Origin: Bacteroidota bacterium
GTDB lineage: Bacteria; Bacteroidota; Bacteroidia; Bacteroidales; Prolixibacteraceae
Length of the DNA: 16,351 nucleotides
Assembly (NCBI GenBank): GCA_030691295.1
Contig: JAUYEQ010000587.1
Coordinates: 1 to 16,351 of the forward strand
Direction: 5' to 3'
Part shown: positions 15,509-16,351 of the stretch, one piece after another
Layout of the letters: every line of letters starts with the position of its first letter
Numbering within the stretch: position 1 is the first letter of the stretch
Position numbers and translations under genes: made by a program
Notes under the pieces: model-generated
What the model saw: the letters and a program-made list of their open reading frames with translations, nothing else
What the model was told of the DNA's origin: nothing
Database searches by the model: none

Positions 15509-16351
15509 ATGAGAACAGCTATAATCCTTTCAGTATTACTTTTCATACTTAATCCAGCCTATTCAGCCAACAAGTTAATCGTGTATCCGGCTCCTGAAGG
15601 TGTTCTTCAAAATACCGATTTCTCGGTGAAAGTCAGAATTCCCGGAAAAGAATGGCAGGAATTATCCGAATACCTTGTAAAAGTAGATGAGGTTAGGGGA
15701 ACAGGGCATCATGTCGAAAATTCCTCGATGGCCTGTTTTGATTTCTCCGGCGAAGTGGAAGTTTCTGTCACCAGTAACAAGGGCACAATTCAAACTGCGC
15801 GTATCAGACCGCTATCCTACGGAATAACTCCTGAAGTAAGGGGCAATACGCTGGTCTTTAAACTTTCGCAGCCGCGCAACCTTTCTGTTGAGGTGAACGG
15901 CGACATCTTTCATAACCTGCAATTGTTTGCCAATCCCATTGACGAGTTTATTCCGGATAAAAATGATACCAGTCTGATTTATTTCGGACCTGGAATTCAT
16001 AAACTGGAAAATGGCAAACTCAATGTGCCTTCAGGGAAAACAGTTTACTTGGCAGGCGGAGCCGTACTCATGGGTCAGGTTCTGATTGAAGGCGTCAGGG
16101 ATGTCAAACTGATTGGACGGGGAATCATAGACCATTCCGTAAAAATGGGCGTTCATATAGCAAATTCAAAGAATATTGCCATAGAAGGGATTTTTTGTAC
16201 CCAGTGTGCTACCGGAAGTTCTGACAGTGTGACGATCCGTAATGTAAAAAGCATCAGTTATTTTGGTTGGGGCGATGGTATGAATGTTTTTGCCAGTAAC
16301 AATGTGTTGTTTGATGGTGTTTTTTGCCGTAATTCTGACGATTGCACCACG
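15509..16351 (+). CDS. GH28-like (polygalacturonase superfamily) beta-helix enzyme, 3' end outside window
   Basis: Open frame of 281 codons from ATG 15509 to the window edge with no stop, so the gene is cut by the window, not broken. The signal peptide ends near residue 20 (NPAYSA-NK). An N-terminal beta-rich domain follows (about 22-140, YPAPEGVLQNTDFSVKVRIPG). The start of a right-handed beta-helix comes next, with regular N/I/V turns (LIGRGIIDHS, HIANSKNIAIEGIF, DSVTIRNVKSIS). Two motifs match the first acidic positions of the GH28 active site: WGDGMNVFASNNV in place of NTDG, and RNSDDCTT in place of GDDC. GH28 cleaves galacturonide and related alpha-linkages with inversion. The remaining catalytic motifs (HG and R.K) would lie downstream of the window. 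GH49-like or another beta-helix family remains possible. It is probably periplasmic or secreted, and the PUL likely continues past the edge. Confidence 0.8.
   Translation, partial: MRTAIILSVLLFILNPAYSANKLIVYPAPEGVLQNTDFSVKVRIPGKEWQELSEYLVKVDEVRGTGHHVENSSMACFDFSGEVEVSVTSNKGTIQTARIRPLSYGITPEVRGNTLVFKLSQPRNLSVEVNGDIFHNLQLFANPIDEFIPDKNDTSLIYFGPGIHKLENGKLNVPSGKTVYLAGGAVLMGQVLIEGVRDVKLIGRGIIDHSVKMGVHIANSKNIAIEGIFCTQCATGSSDSVTIRNVKSISYFGWGDGMNVFASNNVLFDGVFCRNSDDCTT

Noticed and set aside
1..16351. Search for tRNA, rRNA, CRISPR array, transposase or prophage genes
   Set aside because: No tRNA-like cloverleaf, no regularly spaced identical repeats and no transposase or phage-type protein was seen; the repeats present are structured intergenic elements of differing sequence.

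Overview
The window is most likely from a member of the Bacteroidota. It carries the first part of a polysaccharide utilization locus (PUL): a membrane-spanning regulator, a SusC/SusD outer-membrane import pair, and at least four secreted or lipid-anchored carbohydrate-active enzymes, all on the + strand. Signs of the phylum are the SusC/SusD pair, the reg_prop/Y_Y_Y regulator, surface-lipoprotein signals, A-rich translation starts without clear Shine-Dalgarno sequences, and hairpin-rich intergenic repeats of a kind I recall from Bacteroidia. A narrower placement, such as Marinilabiliales, is only a guess.

Layout: (1) 39-2834, regulator with a 14-repeat periplasmic sensor, Y_Y_Y domain, one membrane helix and a C-terminal AraC-type DNA-binding domain, with no histidine kinase or receiver domain. 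(2) 2835-3440, non-coding: nested inverted hairpin repeat, a 16-bp palindrome and a candidate susC promoter. (3) 3441-6707 susC-like and 6735-8705 susD-like, closed by a strong intrinsic terminator at 8747-8792. (4) 8827-8947, repeat hairpins, then a GH97 enzyme from 9006 to 10913. (5) 10914-11254, composite repeat followed by a multi-hairpin element next to the following start codon. (6) 11255-14083 heparinase II/III-type lyase and 14089-15285 GH88-type unsaturated glucuronyl hydrolase, 5 nt apart. (7) 15286-15508, second copy of the composite repeat. (8) 15509 to the window end, a GH28-like beta-helix enzyme whose 3' end lies outside.

Working model (inference): the target is a uronic-acid-containing polysaccharide. 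The lyase cleaves by beta-elimination, leaving a 4,5-unsaturated uronic acid at the new non-reducing end. The GH88 enzyme removes that sugar. GH97 and the GH28-like enzyme trim alpha-linked residues or galacturonide-like linkages. SusD captures oligosaccharides and SusC imports them with TonB energy. The regulator probably senses a breakdown product in the periplasm and activates the locus directly from the membrane. The exact polysaccharide cannot be read from this window.

The most unusual points are the kinase-less regulator, a GH97 active site matching neither characterized catalytic set, and a family of hairpins whose stem sequences differ while the pairing and an adjacent AT-rich flank are kept. 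Two four-module composites of these repeats lie directly behind the stop codons of GH97 and GH88.
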